From NCBI GenBank assembly GCA_030220185.1, contig JASPKZ010007247.1, forward strand, positions 1,321,501 to 1,385,500: a stretch of DNA of 64,000 bases, in the 5' to 3' direction. This document shows positions 12,304 to 24,586 of this stretch, piece by piece. The position numbers and the translations under genes were made by a program. The stretch comes from Diploptera punctata (taxonomy: Eukaryota > Arthropoda > Insecta > Blattodea > Blaberidae). How positions within the stretch are numbered: the stretch's first letter is position 1; every line of letters starts with the position of its first letter. The notes below the pieces were generated by a model, which saw only the letters and a program-made list of their open reading frames with translations, did no database searches and was not told where the DNA came from.

Positions 12304-13586
12304 GGGGAGGGTGTGGTAGCTGCAGATGGCTGGTATCCCCGGACATTCGTTAATTTCCTATTTCCTTGCTAGATGGCCATATATGGATGTTGTCACTACT
12401 TACTGGATCGATTTGTAGTACATTTTCAAATGCTTGAATTTTGGTAGTTTGGCAGACATACATGCAGTGTAGTTATTGTGGTTTGGCGCTCAGTTTGTAG
12501 AGACCCAAGTTATATTTGATGGCCATTGTTGAGAATATAAGGTAACACATTAGTTTGATATTTATTATAATTACTTTATATACTTTAAAAAACATATCTA
12601 CCACAATTTATAACACGAGAATAAGTAGTTTTAGGGGATATTAAGATATTTGTTTATGACAACATTCCAGTAACACTGGACACTAGTTCTTATGGTACCC
12701 ATGGACAGTGCTTTTATTATTTTTATTGTATTTTAGGTTATTGTTGAATCCTCAGAATGCCAAAATTTAAAGACCGGAGTATCGGAAGAGGGTCATGGAG
12801 TGAAGTTTCAATTAAGCAAGCCATAGAAGTGTTATAGGAGGCACTGTGTCTTCAGAGAAGTTTATTTGTTTTCAAATCCCGAAAAGTTTTCTACATGATA
12901 GAATTAGAATAACAAAAAAGTTGTGGTGAATTTATTTGACACGAAAACTGGGTTGGTTTGATAATACTTTTTCTGAACAATTGGAGCATGAGTTGACTCA
13001 ACATGTAAGAGACTTGGATAATCATCTCATGCCACTTACTCGTAATAAACTTGCTTACGACCTGGCCGAAAACATGAATACACCCCATATATTTAACAAA
13101 GTTAAACAATGTGCTAGTAAAATACATTACTACAGTTTAATGAAAAGAATCGTCTGTTATCTCTCAGAAATTATAGTTTAATGAGAGACGGATTTAATAA
13201 ACCACGAGTGATGCGCTTCTACTCCACATTGGGGGAATGATGGTTCAGGATCTTCTGGTCCTTCAACCAGTTGTTGAGTGAAGTACTCAAAACGATAATT
13301 ATGTCTGTGACAAGTGCATTTAAATCATTTGTGTTCAATTTCTTGTCAGTCTAATAATAATATTTTACTTTTTTGAGGTCCAATGCTACCATCCACAAAT
13401 ATTATTTTACAAAATTCAGAAAAAAACTGTCAAATGTTTATTTCCTACAAAAAAGTATTTAAATGATTATTGTTGATTATAATAAGTATTAAAGTACACA
13501 TTCATGTAAAAATTGCTCACATCAATATGGAAGAATGAAGCCAATCAGCAAATTATAAAAATGTCCAGGGCTACCAGACTTTCCCC
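12304..13586 (+). mobile_element. pogo-type DNA transposon, defective
   Basis: The terminal inverted repeats are GGGGAGGGTGTGGTAGC (left) and GGGGAAAGTCTGGTAGC (right, reverse complement), 14 of 17 identical. TA flanks the element at 12302-12303 and 13587-13588. Inside, from 12757, the translation begins MPKFKDRSIGRGSWSE, a psq/CENP-B type helix-turn-helix. At 12936-13120 it has FSEQLEHELTQHVRDLD and LAYDLAENMNTPHIFNK, the second DNA-binding module of that transposase class. In-frame stops and frameshifts separate the pieces and no DDE core is visible. Confidence 0.75.
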
Positions 13587-13589
13587 TAT

Positions 13590-14640
13590 CTATGGAATTT
13601 ATCTAAATGCAGAATACAATGAATTAACATAAAAATTATACCTAATATATAGTTATAAAATTTATGCAAATTAGATTTATCCATTAAGATAAGTATTTAA
13701 TTTGCAAGTGGAAGTCAAATTCTATGAATGTATTCAATCTAATTATCACAACTGTAATGTACTGTTGAATACAACAGCTTTTAATAAAAATTATTAAATA
13801 TTATAATAAACATCCATTGTTCAACTTAAATATATTAATCAATTGATTTATTATGACAATGCTCCATACATTTAACATGATTGCTGGGTTCTATAAATAA
13901 ACTACTTTTTTTTGGTAATACGTAACAATTTTTATTCACTTTCTGGCTCAGTAATGAGAGAGATTCTTTTTTTCACTCATCACATTTAGAAACATAAACA
14001 ATAGTATAAACTGTATATATACATGTTTAAAATCAACAAAGCAACTTGTTCTCTATTAAAAAACTGTTGGATAAAATAGTAAAATGAATGGTACAAGAAG
14101 GAACCTGGTAAGTCATTTTTTTTTGTTTAAATGGAATTTGAGGTGTCATTATATTCTCCATGGAAAGTACTATCAATCTAGTTTGAAATAGTAAAAGATA
14201 TATTTTAGTCATGGGTTTATTTACCTCCAAATTTTCGTCATTCAGGTAAGGAAGTATGTATGTAGTACAACTAAAAGTATGTTTTCTAGGTTTGAACGAA
14301 GAAGGACTTATCTGATTTCACCTTGTAGCCTTCAAATGCTAGTTTTAATAATTCTTGCTATTTATGAAATTTATTCTATTTGAACATTGGAAGCCTATTA
14401 ACTTTGTTTCTATCCCCAATGAACCTACTCTTTAATTATTGGGATATTTATTCTAAATCCATTAATATAATATAATTCCTCCACAATTTTAAAATTTGCA
14501 TTAAAAATATTTTTCATTTGTCTATTTTTTTAAATTTAAAGCTAATTCTGAGAAGTGAAACTTTGCAGCTCACTTTTAAAGCACCAAAGCATAAAGCTGG
14601 ACCATTTAAATATTGTTATAGTTAATTTAGCTAATAGTCT
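13590..14640. other. AT-rich spacer and likely 3' flank of gene A
   Basis: I recognise no coding region. The 3' untranslated region of the minus-strand gene A should extend into the right part of this stretch, but I cannot fix a polyadenylation site. Confidence 0.4.
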
Positions 14641-14649
14641 ATAGTATAA

Positions 14650-15829
14650 TTACAACATTTTTAAAGTTAGGAACTGCTTTATACCAATGTCACCATATGC
14701 AGAGGCAACAGCAAGCGCGTCTTCCCTATTTATATTTTTAATGTAAATATCTGCCTTATTCTCAACAAGTAACTTAACAACAGGTAAGCTGTGAGCTTCC
14801 ACAGCCTTATGAAGTGGAGTTTGGAGTTCACAGTCTTGTAAATTTAAATTGTGCTCCTGCAATTATAAGTTCTTTGCACACTTGTAAATATCCTTTACTT
14901 GCTGCTTCGTGAAGTGGAGTTCTCTTGTGACTGTCCTGAACATTAACTTCGGCACCAACACTTATAAGCTCCTTACAAACTGGAACTCTTCCTTCTCCTG
15001 CTGCTCTATGAAGCGGGGTTGTTTTATATTCATCCTTTATGTTCACTTCAGCTGCTTTGTGTATAAGTTCTGAGCAAACTGTTAAATGTCCTTCAGCTGC
15101 AGCTGCATGAAGTGGAGACCAGCTGTAAGTTCCCCTACCATTCACTTCAGCTCCTGCTTCAATAAGAATTCTACAAATTTGTAAATGACCTTTCATAGAA
15201 GCTGTATGAAGTGGTGTAACTTTATATTCATTTTCTGTATTTACTTCTGCACCAACTTCAATAAGTGCTTCACAAACACTTGCATGTCCTTTATTTACAG
15301 CTACATGAAGTGGTGTCATTTTCTCCTCATCCTTTATATTAACATATGCACCAGCATTAATTAGCTCTTTACAAATGTCTACATGTCCTTTCTTTGCAGC
15401 TACATGAAGTGGAGCCTCTTTGGGAAAATGTCCAATATCAACACTTGCCTGAGCTTCAATTAATGCTCGACATAGTTCAATACGACCAAATTCAGCAGCT
15501 CGGTAAAGAGGTGTAATTTCTTTGTATGTTGCATTAACATCTACACCAGCATCGAGAAGAAGTTGTAAGATTCTACTATATCCAAAAGTGACAGCTTCTG
15601 CCAAAGCTCTGGATTTTAATTCATTATCTGCATAGACCCAGTTAAATAAAAGTTTGGTTGATTCAACATTGTTTGTTTTAACTGCTGTTAAAAATATTTT
15701 TTCAGCACCACAATTTGATATAATTTCAGTGAGATCTGCAAGTTCACGCACTTTATTTACGAAAATTCCTGGAGGAGGTTCCTGTGGAACATAAGTATAA
15801 TTACTTTTCACATATGAACTTGTTACACT
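14650..15829 (-). CDS. Gene A ankyrin-repeat exon with frameshift
   Basis: This is the terminal exon of gene A. The main frame (15829 to about 14848) carries at least eight ankyrin repeats of 33 residues with the pattern TPLHxAAxxGHxxxCxxLIxxGAxVN, preceded by about 70 residues without repeats. At about 14835-14850 the frame shifts by one base within a TTTAAATTT run. The repeats then continue in the new frame (NLQDCELQTPLHKAVEAHSL) for about two more units to a stop at 14650-14652. Without the shift the protein ends at 14828. The acceptor is probably AG at 15830-15831, giving phase 0 and matching the donor at 16935; an alternative AG at 15838 would break phase. Ankyrin repeats bind protein partners; no enzyme domain is seen. 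The shift may be a sequencing error at a homopolymer-like run or a real lesion. Confidence 0.85.
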
Positions 15830-16935
15830 CTCAAGATCTGAGGAGATTCAAGTAATGCTTCTGCATAAAACTTCATGATTTAACTTAATGCAATGATTAA
15901 AAAATGTCCTTGACAGATTAAATTAGATCATATATTGCTGTTCTGTGCAATAGCACTACATCAAATCTCAATAGTTCCAACTTCAAAAAATAGAAAATAT
16001 GAATTTTAAACCTCTTCTCATAAAAAAATTCTCTCAACTAGAATCCAAATTTTAAAATATTTTTACCACTAATGGAGAGGGAATGAACTTGAAGATCAAT
16101 CTTGCTCTCTGAGAATTCCAAAATTGATAACTGTCTTTTTGTTATTCTGGATATAGATTTTTCCCCACTGTTATTAGTTCTATTGGTACCATATTTCTTA
16201 ATTTATGAGGTGAATATAAATTTTTCTACTTATATTTCTTATTTTACTTAAGTTTATCTCATAGTGCCATTTCAAATTAAATATTATAAATCTCAACATT
16301 ATATCTTCTAAAATTAAAAAAAATAAAAAGTTTGAAATAAGGCCCTGTATTCCATCAATTACGCTTTAAAATGAAGGGGAAATATTTTTTTAAAATACTA
16401 GTGAAAAACAAATTTGTCAATGTGTTTAATGAACTAGTTAACGACATTAGCAATCATAGACATACCCATGTATGGCAATCTGAATTTGGGCATTTAAATG
16501 TCTTGCATATAGGTACATGTAACTACAGCTGATCTATGAACACACATTTAAATCCCTAGACTGATGGGTTAATGATAAAGGAATTCACCTTAAATTTAGA
16601 AATTTTTTCTTTGATTTTTTCATTTTTTGAGCAAGTAAATTAACGTACTGCCTTAGATATAGAATTTGACCAACCGTCAAAACAGAAGTTAAGCAGCCAT
16701 CAAACCTAAGTCCCTCTTTATGCTAATTTCACAGAGCAGTATATGCTTAAGGACAGATTTGGCATGTGAATATTTTCCATTAATTTGCTACAATCTACAA
16801 TCTTTCTGTCATAATCATTTACACCAGGCTTATGCATTATCAGAATTTAATCGATTTTACCTGGCAGGAGATTGGTCAAGTTCCATGTCTAAGGCTGTGT
16901 ATCCCAATGGGTCTGTCATCTATTAATATGCTTAC
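15830..16935 (-). other. Gene A intron
   Basis: The intron has a strong GTAAGC donor (16935 downward) and an AG acceptor at 15831-15830. It is AT-rich. A block near 15965-16015 recurs inverted at 19175-19220, so it holds at least one dispersed repeat. Confidence 0.6.
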
Positions 16936-17209
16936 CTTATCCTTTACATACTGAAGTAATTCCAGATTCTGTTGCTGAAGCAATAATCTCATTTCTCTCT
17001 CTATCTTTAATTCAGCTTCCAATTTATTTTTCTGCTCACATTCCTTTTTCAATTCTTGTTCAATCTGCTCACAATATTTTTGTTGGCTGCTTATCTTCTG
17101 CTCAGGTTTTGTCACTTGTCTGTTCCCTGAAGACTGACAGGCTCCTTGAAATTCTAATATTTTAAATTCCTCTTGCACACTTTCCATTTCTTGATTTACT
17201 TTAGACATT
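16936..17209 (-). CDS. Gene A coiled-coil exon
   Basis: The translation is 91 codons from ATG at 17208. The second half is charged and heptad-like (CEQIEQELKKECEQKNKLEA, then ELKIEREMRLLLQQQNLELL), which predicts a coiled coil and oligomerisation. The first half is mixed polar. The exon ends in phase 0 at a good donor (AAG then GTAAGC). Upstream, AG lies directly before one A and the ATG, so either an intron in the 5' untranslated region ends one base before the start codon, or the ATG is an internal methionine after a phase-2 intron. Gene B has exactly the same arrangement. A LINE fragment begins about 40 bp upstream, and no promoter is visible. Confidence 0.7.
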
Positions 17210-17244
17210 CTGGAATATACATACTAATATAACATACAGAATGG

Positions 17245-17460
17245 ATGATTTTGGAATATATTAAACAGTACCAACTAAACTGGAAACACCATCTAGAAAG
17301 AATGAGTTTAAATCGGATCCCCAAAGCTGTTTATAATTATATACCAAGAGGACGAAGATCACTGGGCCGTCCTATGAAATGCTGGAGGGAAAATTTTCTA
17401 TAGGATCGTAACAGTCCTTGGCCTAATACTTGGAAGGAAGAAGAAGAAGAAGACAGAATG
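17245..17460 (+). mobile_element. LINE 3' fragment with (GAA)n tail
   Basis: The translation contains WKHHLERMSLNRIPKAVYNY followed by a GRP-type motif (RSLGRPMKCW), the C-terminal end of a LINE protein like those at 30576 and 31677. The element ends in a GAA run, the 3' tail type also seen at 31555-31577 and 42592-42610. Confidence 0.75.
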
Positions 17461-17494
17461 GATATGACATAAATTACAAAGTTGATACAAATTA

Positions 17495-17692
17495 TGATGA
17501 TCTTGAAGAAGATTTTCGGGCTGTAGGCCGTGGTCGTGAGGCTTGTAGTTCCCCGACGTTTCGCCAGAGACTGCGTCTGGCATCCTCAAGGGTTGTTTTG
17601 AGGATGCCAGACGCAGTCTCTGGCAAAACGTCGGGGAACTACAAGCCTCACGACCACGGCCTACAGCCCAAAAATCTTCTTCAAGATCATCA
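17495..17692. mobile_element. Penelope-like terminal foldback
   Basis: Arms of about 95 bp are nearly perfect reverse complements around an 8-base centre near 17592. Each arm, read outward from the centre, has GAGGATGCCAGACGCAGTCT then CTGGC, then GAAACGTC (AAAACGTC in the right arm). This resembles the hammerhead-like motif of Penelope terminal repeats: the CUGAGGA-type core, stem II (GCCAGA with TCTGGC) and a minimal ACGU stem III. The first core base is altered or missing in both arms. No coding sequence remains. Confidence 0.65.
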
Positions 17693-17969
17693 TAGCAACT
17701 CCGGCCGTGAAAGTCTACGTGAATACATTGATACATATTATTTTTTTTATATTAGAATAAACTATAAATAAGTTGATTGACTCTTTATATATTCTTTGTT
17801 AGTATACTTATGATTTTCTCATTTATAAACTATTGTACTTTCATCCCACAATACATTTTCTGAAGAAAAAAAGTTAAACTCTAAAGCCATGAAAAAAGCA
17901 ATGATAAATTTATTCTCATATTTTATTGATGGTTAAAATTATAAATATTTACTATTACGATATTAACCA

Positions 17970-18315
17970 ACTAACTCACTGATACTATCAAACCTGAAGT
18001 TCATGGCAATGTGAACACAAGCTTTCCATACATCCCTATCTTGATCCAACATTTTCCAATCATCCCTTGTATAATTTATCTCTCTCCAATCATGGATAAT
18101 GTTATTCTCCTAACTTATTCTTGGTGTACCTACTGGGTACTTTCTCTCTATTTTCCTAGAAAGAGTTTCCCATGTCCCTCATTCATTCCCCATTCATGCC
18201 ACATGTCCTGCCCACTGCAGTCTATCTTTTTATTACATCTGGCTTCCCATAAAAATCATGTTGCTCCATTCACCTGTCTATTCATCTCTCTTTGGTCCAA
18301 AAGACTATTACCAGT
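17970..18315 (-). mobile_element. LINE 3' fragment, same family as 24552-25379
   Basis: The sequence matches the 3' part of the element at 24590-24940 with many substitutions (shared GTTCATGGC, CATACATCCCTATC and CCATTCACCTGTCT). Frames are interrupted. It is an old truncated copy. Confidence 0.8.
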
Positions 18316-18319
18316 ATAA

Positions 18320-20280
18320 TATTAGTTGCATTAATTATTTTAGTAAAACTATGACATAGAACAATTTTTATTACTAATATCGATATTCGTCTTTTTAAGC
18401 TTTTGGTAAATCTAATTTTGCTTAAAACAATGTGAATAGACAAATTAAGTAAAGTAAGCTCCATTAATACAATAACATCATAAGTAAAGTAATAGATATA
18501 CAATACATAGTAATCCCTTAGAAAATTTTAATTTTATTTTAGTTTTATAATTCCCTTACACAAAATATACATTGAAATTGTTTGAAATGTTATATTGTAC
18601 AATTCTTATATTTGTAAAAAAGTTATAAAACTCATAATGTTTATTTCATAACATTTATTTATGCAATAAACTGTAACAACATAAACTTACTCAAATATAA
18701 ATGAGATTTTTTTTTGACAAACACAAAAAGTCATCCACAAAGTTACTAACCTCAGAAAGGTGATGTTGCTATCCTCCTATTCCTCTTTGACATTTATGGA
18801 CCAGTTCAGTCTTGTATAAGTTCTGCAAGATGAGATAATTGAAGAGAAGGTGCCAATCAGCATGAAACAATATACTATTATAAAATTTCTTACTTCAAGA
18901 GGTCTAATTTAATGGCAAATAATATTTTCTCTTCAGAAACCATATAATTTACAAACAAATTTTATTAGATGTTTCATTCTGCTTAATGTTTTATGTTTTA
19001 GCTGGAATTGTTTAGTTTTTGTATCATATAATTTGTATCTCATATACCTCATATATTATTTACAGATTTTTTTGCATTCTATAAATATTATTTGCTTATT
19101 GTAAGCTTACTGAAACTTGGTATCCAAATGAGAGGTTGTACTGTAATCTACATAATACTTTTCACTGACGGATCGCAAAGGTTTAAAATTCATATTTTCT
19201 ATTTTTTGAAGTTGGAACTGATTGTAATGACAAGGTTACTCAACATGCTGACCACATATTGTAATCTCTAAATAGGTTGGATAATCATTCTCAGGTGATT
19301 GTAAGGCCAGCAGCTGGCTACTAGATAGTATCTTCTAGACTGCCCTGCCATGGAACATTGTAAGCATTGTAGGGGCTACATTACCATCATTACAATCTTG
19401 TTTAACCTTTGATAACATGAAACTAGATTCCACAGCTTGCAGGCTTTCATTACAGCAAGTAACATTTGCCAGTTAATTTTGCTGCATATTTATGCTTTAA
19501 AAATATTCTTTGCATAATTTTATTTATATCTTGACTTACTTGCAGCAAACATAACTTTTATGTCAGTTTTATCTTTTTAAAATTTGGAACAATTAATCAG
19601 AGAATATAACTAACAATTTTAAGGCCATGGGCTGCAAACTGTGGAATCCAGTGCCATAGTAAAATAAACACCCACTACTGAAGGATATAAGGGGAAAAAA
19701 CAAGTAAATCACTTTTTCCTTGAAACCTAGAATATGTAATTTCAGTTGTAAAAATCCATACTTCCGTAACTAAATGCCAAACTTTGAAGATAAATAAACT
19801 CATGGCTAAACTGTATATTTTTTACCGTTCCACATTTCTAAATTATAGTAATTTTTATGGAGAATCTGATGACATCTCAAACTCCATTTTGAGAAATAAA
19901 GTGTCTTAACTGGTTCTTTCCCTGTACTTTTCAACTGACTTATTATTAATGTTTCTACAAGTAAATACAAATAATGACATTTCAAGCAATACATTTATTT
20001 AAAATAAGGTTTAATATTGGATCTAATTTTTAATTTAGTTACAATTTAAATAGTTCTAGCAACCTTCTACATGTAATTAATTAATTTATTGTATAGAAGT
20101 TGCAGTCAACAAGCACTAAAAATATAGCGAATTATTTCATGGCAGATTTGGTGGGACTGTTAGAGAAGAAATTACTGTATCAATAGTTTGGCTTTTCTGC
20201 CTCGCTTTGTTATCTAGATGAGGTCTTGTACTATGTCACTGTACACTTTATTCTTTGTATTCAGAAAGCCTGTACAATAT
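18320..20280. other. Mostly unassigned spacer
   Basis: No gene is recognised. A segment around 19225-19345 (ACATGCTGACCACAT and GCCAGCAGCTGGCT) resembles the tail of the group C SINE at 51800-51895, so a decayed SINE tail may lie here. Confidence 0.4.
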
Positions 20281-20287
20281 GATGATC

Positions 20288-20497
20288 CATACTGTTCTAA
20301 ATCCATTTTTTTAGAATTCTTGTTATGAGATGATTGTCCCAAGTCTTTTGGGATTGTTAGAATAAAACAAGATGTCAATATTTTGATTTCTCATGCCATT
20401 AATAGTGAACTTTGTTTTGTTTTTACAATGCCCATGGACATGACATATGGGACATTCATCTCATAACAAGAATTTAAAAATGGACTTAGAACAGTTT
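20288..20497. mobile_element. Foldback / MITE-like element, about 210 bp
   Basis: ACTGTTCTAAATCCA through GAATTCTTGTTATGAGATGA in the left arm is mirrored at 20450-20497 (CATCTCATAACAAGAATT through GGACTTAGAACAGT). Arms are about 45-50 bp. There is no coding sequence and the target duplication is unclear. Confidence 0.7.
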
Positions 20498-20827
20498 GCT
20501 TCTAGATCTCGATATATTTAATTATTTCCCCTTTATAACAGGTAAATTAGCTGTTTTTAGGATTATATGTTTAGTTCCCAATATATTACAATTCCCTTTT
20601 AGCAAATTCTAAAATATTGTAAATATTAAGGTTGTACCCATGAAGAGATTTTGGAAAAGTGTTTTCAAATCTTCATTGATCCTACCGCTTACTAGACAAC
20701 AAAAAATGGTGATAAAAAAAATTTGTTAATGTTGCAGGGCCTACTGGCAAAATTTGTATTATTTTTTATATGCAACCAAATTCAGCACATAACAATCAAT
20801 TAAGAAAAGTAAAATTTAGTTTGTTAA

Positions 20828-20915
20828 CCAGAAAAAATCAGATCATTAGAAGTGAGAGGAACCGGATGTAAAAATTAAAAAATCGCCGCAATTTTCATTT
20901 TTATTTTGTAATGAA

Positions 20916-20966
<51 letters not shown>

Positions 20967-21420
20967 CTATTGAAATAAAATTAGAAAGATGTACACTGAA
21001 AATCAGCAAAATTGGACCATTAGAAATGGGATTTTACCTGAAAGCCAAAATTTTAAAGTAGCTCTAGCGGCCGCCATTTTTATTTTCTCGCAAAATCTGA
21101 ATAAGAAATGTAAGATTGAGTTAATTAATCAGCAAAATCGGCACATTACGAAAGGGGGTTAATCAGAAAACTGAAATTTTAGTGAGAACATTATAACGCT
21201 CTAGCGGCAATAATTTATGTTTTTCGCAACGAAACTTGGTAGAGGCGATTTAAATATCAAAGAAAAACATTCCTTAAACTAGCAAACTTGAGCCGTTAGG
21301 AATGGATATTTATCAGGAATTCATAATATGACATTTTCTCTAGCGGCACAGTTCTCTCGCAACGAAACCTAACAAGAGAACGGCATATTTCATAAACCAT
21401 AAAAATCAGCCACAAATAAG
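20828..21420. repeat. Diverged tandem array of about 150-bp modules
   Basis: Four or so units repeat the same order: a CAAAATTGGACCATTAG-like stretch, an ACCTGAAA-like stretch, GCTCTAGCGGC, and TTTTCGCAACGAAACT. Units start near 20828, 20985, 21125 and 21270. A (TA)n run at 20922-20963 sits in the first. Related single units lie at 27835-28010 and 41940-42110. The latter is within a Helitron-like/foldback element, so these modules may be parts of such elements. Confidence 0.65.
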
Positions 21421-22804
21421 ACTTTCTGTAGTTCGGTTAATTATGAAACTTTTAAATAAAAAGGGGCTGTTGTAATATGCATATTACAGGTTATACAGTA
21501 AGAGTGTACTAGATGGAGAAAATATATAAATTTGCTATGAATATATATTAATTTCAATACAGATAATATGTTAAAACTTAAATGTTGAACAGAAATAGTT
21601 AGAGGGATAAGTCTGGCAATAATGTGAACATTTACAATTATTATTGACAATAATGCATCTCCCATTAAATATAGAGTTTTTCCAATCCATTCTTATAGTC
21701 TACATTGTATCTGTCGAATAATTACCAGTAGGCCTAGGCCTATTTTTTACAATAGAATAATGTTTCTTTTTGATAATTTACGTACTTTGGAACTGTTAAA
21801 GAGACAAGTTTAAATTTAGTTACTATATAAACATTGCACAGGTAAAATCCCTTTTATGAGTGAGTAGGCACATAATAGTTTTACTTATGTTAGGTCCATT
21901 GTCGCAGTTACAAACATCTTTGGCAAGAAATACAATCCATAGCATTGCCTTTGCGTCTATGAAAACATGATTAAAAATTAACTGGCGAATCTTTCATCAC
22001 TGCTACTAGATTCTACAAGCGATAAGATGAAAACAAAATGTGCGCGAAATCAAATTCAATTCAAATTACAGATTTACTATTGTTTATTAGTCATATTTGC
22101 ATAGAGCGATTCCATGAAAATGTCATTCCGAGGTGAAAATTTTGAAATTGACGCAGGAATAATTTTGATGACGTAATATATATATTTAAAGACCAGATTT
22201 TCTCTTTGTATAAGATAATGTTTCAAATGTGTATTATTTTAATCTAATATCAGCGGAAAAACTTGTAATATTCCAAACCTGTAGAAACACGCAGAATTTT
22301 ACCAATTTTTTGTTTAATGATTCGGTCGTATTAATTCGTTTTACTTCACAAACTCTTTTGTTAAACCATACTTTGGCCCTCCTTAGTCGTAAATGTAATA
22401 TATTAATTGCATTCTAATGTTCGAGATACCTTGAATGTGTCCTATAATTGTTAACTGTAAGCTATGGTCAGTCAATCATAGAAAACGTACAAAAAATACT
22501 GTACACAACATAATAATTGATGGATTAAAATTTCCTCTTGGATTCTACGTTATCGGTACACAACTAACAAACGTGTATTGATGACATTTTCTTGTAAAGT
22601 CATTATTTTTCCCGCTAGAGTCCCGTGTCTGACTGACTTTTCGTCCTTTCGTTTATATTGTTAATACGCATGGCACAGTAAGTTGCTTGCTGCACTCCGT
22701 TGAGGATTCACATAAACATGGTTTAGAGAATCTGGTAGACTGTTCAGTTCAGCTGTTTCATAAAATAATTACAGGCTCTACTTCTGTGTCAATTTGAGCT
22801 AAAA

Positions 22805-23230
22805 GGCAGTCAGCGGAAGCATTTAAATATGTTCGGGTAAACGTTGCAGTGAATAAAGCAGCCATAATTGTTCATTTATCTGAAAATTATACATACAAAG
22901 AACAAAATGATATCCAGGCAGTTCATTGGAATAATAAGCATATCTCAATATTAATTGCTGTTTAGATGGAAGGTGACAGAGAAGTACAGAAGAAATACTA
23001 TGTTCTAGTGTTATGGTACATAGTAGTAAAACTAAACAAATAACAGTTCAGGAGGTCACACAAAATGAGGTAGAAGAAGGGAAGAGATAGTTAGAAAAGC
23101 GATTTCAACATCTTGCAGCTATCCCGGCAACTCATGGAGTTCACCATGTGAAAATGTTGAAGCCAAAATGTATAGAATATGAACAATCAGTGCAAAAAAT
23201 CACAAGTTTCGTGTGTGAAAGAAAATTATA
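22805..23230 (+). pseudogene. Transposase-like remnant
   Basis: Broken plus-strand frames read NVAVNKAAIIVHLSENYTYK, then EQNDIQAVHWNNKHISIL, and later EGDREVQKKYYVLV. The order ENYT, EQNDIQ, HWNN resembles an uncharacterised DDE-type transposase family found in insects and cnidarians; this is recalled similarity, not a search. Several stops and frameshifts are present, so no product is expected. It lies within the TIR element 22101-25560. Confidence 0.4.
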
Positions 23231-23344
23231 TATTTATTAGCGGCATTTAAATAATTCCTCGTTATGCGATTCTTCAATATGTATTGTATTATGTGAGTCA
23301 CTAGAGTAATGTGCTGTACCGCAATAAATATAAGTGCGCGGGAT

Positions 23345-23659
23345 CTTACCTGTTAGAAAATGATTGATGCATGTGGGCGATCGTGTACTTGAAGTAGTTT
23401 GATCTTTCACATGCCATTGTATCGTATTATTTCGGGGATCCACAATCCTATGTTGCAGCAGTTCCTTGCATTCCACTTTGTGAAACAGAGTCTTGCATGT
23501 TGATTGCAACAACAGTTTTAAATCATATGAAGTTACTTGTATAAAAAAATACAATTTGCGTGGCGTATATGCGATTAAGTACATCCGGTAGTGTAAAAGA
23601 AAATTATTATTGGGTATAGCATTATTTGGAAACTGGCATAGTGAAAATGCGTATGACAA
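23345..23659 (-). other. Possible unassigned exon
   Basis: A minus-strand open frame from 23659 runs into a strong donor-like CAG/GTAAGA near 23350. The translated part (for example ECKELLQHRIVDPRNNTIQW) has no domain that I recognise. It lies inside the defective transposon, so it may belong to that element's coding region on the opposite strand or be chance. Confidence 0.2.
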
Positions 23660-24550
23660 CGCAGTAATATGTGCGCCAGCTGGGAACAGACACGTCAGTC
23701 ATAAAGTAAGATTTCGCGCATTGTAAGAGATTTGTTTCAATTGTTTAGTTTAAAAATAAAACTCATGTCAGCAATGTAATTTGTAATCAGTTGTTTTGAA
23801 AGAATTATAACAGCATTTTCCACATTTAAATAAAAAAATTAATAATTTGTATACTGCACTTTTTCGTTATTTCTGTGTATTTAAAGTTGAGATGTGTGAA
23901 AGTTAATTTTAGTGTTCTGGAATGAACACTGCAAATCCCATATCCGCATTTTATTTATTTCAATGGTTCGATTTAATAACAGCATCATATAATATGTAAT
24001 CAGTTAATATGGATGTAATAAAATTATACGCATGTTAGGCATATTTAACTATAGAGAAGGCTTTTATTATTAAAAAGTTAATATTCTTCTTTATTTTGTG
24101 AAATTTAAAATGGTACATGGTAACCAAGTTAAATATATTACACTATTTATTTAATCTTTTTACAGCATATCAAATTGTATATTTCCTATAAATGATAAAA
24201 TATGTGTAGTTCTTTATTAAGCTTTTATCTATTATAATTTGATATTATTTTGAAATATTAGCATAATATTTGCAGCTCCACAACATTAAAGTCTTAATAA
24301 AATTGAGATATGTCAGTCAGTCACAGAATGTAGTCGTCAGTCACATATCACATATTAGGTTATAACTCCGGTCCTAATTGTGATTTTGTTTCGTTTTTTT
24401 TATTGAGAATGTAACTTGAAATGTGCCCTCCAAACGGTATTTTTGAAAATTGTATTAGGAATCACACTTCAGAGAATGATGCAGATGTTAAGCTGCGTGA
24501 TGAGTTGACATTTATGTCAGTCAGTCACACATACTTTGATAAATAATAAA

Positions 24551-24551
<1 letters not shown>

Positions 24552-24586
<35 letters not shown>

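Noticed and set aside
17430..17771. Overlapping frames of about 112 codons on both strands
   Set aside because: They arise because the Penelope-like foldback reads open in both directions; the shared peptide is the inverted-repeat arm.
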